DNA of 8,929 bases from JANQQZ01 sp039187315 (GTDB taxonomy: Bacteria; Planctomycetota; Phycisphaerae; Phycisphaerales; UBA1924): positions 1 to 8,929 of the forward strand of contig JBCCZQ010000093.1 in the NCBI GenBank assembly GCA_039187315.1, in the 5' to 3' direction. The notes beneath the pieces are model-generated. The model saw only the letters and a list, made by a program, of their open reading frames with translations. It had not been told where the DNA came from and made no database searches. Shown here one piece after another: positions 7,984 to 8,929 of the stretch (position 1 is the stretch's first letter; the number at the start of each line of letters is the position of its first letter). Made by a program: the position numbers and the translations under genes.

Positions 7984-8643
7984 ATGGGATCTCAGAGCGA
8001 CCCAGAGACTTACTCTTTGATTCGTGCTGAACTCGATGATTGGCAATCGTATTGGAATGACCTAGCCAATGCATCGGATCAAGAGATTGCAATCATCGGT
8101 GCAGCCCGTCTAGACGATTCTCTTGACCGCGTACTGCAGGCCAGACTTGTTGATGACAAGAACGCGATCAAATCAATGCTTGGCGGTCGTGGTGCGCTAT
8201 CCGCGTTTGGCTCTCGCATCGATATCGCCATTCTGGTCGGAGTAATTACTCCAGAGTTTGGATGGGAACTCCACCAGATACGCAAGATTCGTAACAATTT
8301 AGCTCACACCGATCGCCGGCAAGGTTTCGAACACGCGCCCATACGCGACCTTTGTGTCTGCCTGAAGTTCCCGGTACTCGTCACCGACGAACTTAAGCAA
8401 GTCGTCACAGCGTCACCAAAGGAACGATTCAAGTTTACTGTCTCAACGATGGAGTTTGATTTACGCAAGCGAGTCCACACGATCAATCGGATCCTAACTC
8501 CAGTCCCCAGCTACCGCGATATCTTGATGATGCCAACAGAGAAACGGGACGCGATCGAATCGTCCGCAGTTGACGGGCGACTACGGCTCGATGGCAAGGT
8601 GTATGACCTTAAAGATCAAAATGGTGCGAGTTCGCTCTCTTGA
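7984..8643 (+). CDS. MltR-like / HEPN-type helical protein with an RNxxxH motif
   Basis: This 219-aa protein is largely alpha-helical by appearance, with no signal peptide or membrane segment. Residues about 39-110 resemble the MltR (mannitol operon repressor) family: A-A-R-L-D-D-S-L-D-R-V-L, then a G-G-R-G-A-L-S-A-F turn at 67-75 and an ending H-Q-I-R-K-I-R-N-N-L-A-H at 97-108. Related families such as DUF4145 belong to the HEPN superfamily. Arg103-Asn104-x-x-x-His108 fits the Rx4-6H signature of HEPN ribonucleases, with the typical polar residue after Arg. Whether it cuts RNA, represses a gene or only binds cannot be told. No mannitol gene or MNT nucleotidyltransferase partner is next to it. 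The ATG at 7984 is chosen over the GTG at 7966. Base composition is clearly lower in GC than lepA, with codons such as att, ttt, caa and aat common, suggesting later acquisition. The C-terminal third (about 150-219) is unrecognised. Confidence 0.75.
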   Translation: MGSQSDPETYSLIRAELDDWQSYWNDLANASDQEIAIIGAARLDDSLDRVLQARLVDDKNAIKSMLGGRGALSAFGSRIDIAILVGVITPEFGWELHQIRKIRNNLAHTDRRQGFEHAPIRDLCVCLKFPVLVTDELKQVVTASPKERFKFTVSTMEFDLRKRVHTINRILTPVPSYRDILMMPTEKRDAIESSAVDGRLRLDGKVYDLKDQNGASSLS

Positions 8644-8749
8644 GCCGGCCGTTCAAATTGCACGATGGCGGTATGCTACCCCTCTACCTGGGGGTCCACC
8701 ACGTCATCAATTACCGACGCCGCCCGGAAGCTCTTTGACGCCTGTGAGA

Positions 8750-8765
8750 CCTGCCGCGCAGCAGG
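8750..8765 (-). terminator. Weak hairpin just past the stop of the right-edge minus gene
   Basis: CCTGC (8750-8754) pairs with GCAGG (8761-8765) across a 6-nt loop. An alternative 6-bp pairing, CGCCTG (8739-8744) with CAGGCG (8762-8767), is also possible. On the minus strand it starts three bases after the TAG of the fragment ending at 8769. No T-run follows. The rest of the 125-bp gap between the MltR-like gene and this fragment (8644-8768) holds nothing I could recognise. Confidence 0.25.
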
Positions 8766-8768
8766 CGC

Positions 8769-8929
8769 CTATTCCCGCCCAACCCCAGTCCACACCGCAA
8801 GAAACCCGCGCTCGACGGCGTGGGTGGTGCCGGCGAGTGAGCCGCCGCGAAGAGTTCCCTGGGTGTGGTAGCGGCTCTGCCCGTCGCTCGTGATGAATGC
8901 GAAGCGGATGCCCTGCCAATCGGTGTTGA
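8769..8929 (-). CDS. C-terminal fragment of an unrecognised protein (5' part outside window)
   Basis: On the minus strand a frame is open from the window edge (first full codon at 8927) to a TAG at 8771-8769, giving the last 52 residues of a protein. It begins N-T-D-W-Q-G-I-R-F-A-F-I-T-S-D-G-Q-S and continues through R-Y-H-T-Q-G-T-L-R-G-G and T-T-H-A-V-E-R-G-F-L-A-V-W. This looks like alternating beta strands and turns, as in the end of a beta-barrel or secreted beta domain. The first 45 codons have the high GC3 use seen in the confident genes of this window, and the peptide lacks the Arg/Pro/Ser richness of the overlapping frames. That is why I prefer it to a 68-codon plus-strand frame at 8665-8871. 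The family is not recognised and no function is proposed. Confidence 0.55.
   Translation of the reverse strand, partial: NTDWQGIRFAFITSDGQSRYHTQGTLRGGSLAGTTHAVERGFLAVWTGVGRE

Noticed and set aside
8651..8666. GTTCAAAT near 8651-8658 resembles a tRNA T-loop and a GGGGTCCACC follows at 8691-8700.
   Set aside because: The flanking five bases on each side of the loop do not pair, and no acceptor, D or anticodon arm can be drawn, so this is not a tRNA or a clear tRNA remnant.
7938..8721. The 8-mer CCGACGCC occurs on both sides of the low-GC gene (7938-7945 and 8714-8721) and could be a target-site duplication.
   Set aside because: An 8-bp match between two GC-rich flanks of about 100 bp is readily expected by chance, and there are no terminal inverted repeats or recombinase genes.
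8665..8871. A 68-codon plus-strand frame downstream of the MltR-like gene with a helical-looking middle (ITDAARKLFDACETC).
   Set aside because: It has no SD, its second half is Arg/Pro-rich and lies antisense to the more convincing minus-strand fragment, and it matches no family I know. It might be a decayed remnant, but I cannot support it as a gene.

Overview
The window is GC-rich (about 60-65 % by eye) and densely coded. It looks chromosomal and most likely comes from a planctomycete of the Phycisphaerae type. That assignment is an inference. It rests on a secreted protein with a PEP-CTERM-like tail of the VPAPGG...RRRC form, on several genes without a recognisable Shine-Dalgarno (SD) sequence, and on high-GC3 codon use. 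No rRNA, tRNA, CRISPR array, transposase or integrase was seen. The longest stretch without a gene is 159 bp.

Left part (1-2646, plus strand): the 3' end of a DUF4097-like repeat protein, a small PilZ-domain protein, a WrbA/flavodoxin-type flavoprotein, and a secreted SnoaL/NTF2-like protein with an unrecognised C-terminal half. The last two overlap by ATGA and are probably translationally coupled. A 9-bp inverted repeat just before the flavoprotein gene buries its SD, so this pair may be controlled by RNA structure.

Middle part (2609-5937, minus strand): read in transcription order, an MFS-type transporter, a PEP-CTERM-like exported protein and a low-specificity L-threonine aldolase. The gaps are 63 and 26 bp. 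The aldolase runs tail-to-tail into the SnoaL-like gene with a 38-bp antisense overlap.

Right part (5938-8929): a divergent intergenic region, then lepA (elongation factor 4), complete and canonical. After lepA comes a clearly less GC-rich gene for an MltR-like protein with an RNxxxH motif of the HEPN type. It has an extended SD unlike its neighbours and is the best candidate for a recent arrival. The window ends in the C-terminal 52 codons of an unrecognised minus-strand gene.

Most of the window is ordinary chromosome. I do not see a multi-gene defence or biosynthetic system. The points most worth a second look are the MltR/HEPN-like gene, the SD-masking hairpin at 1050-1080, and the two-part SnoaL-like protein.
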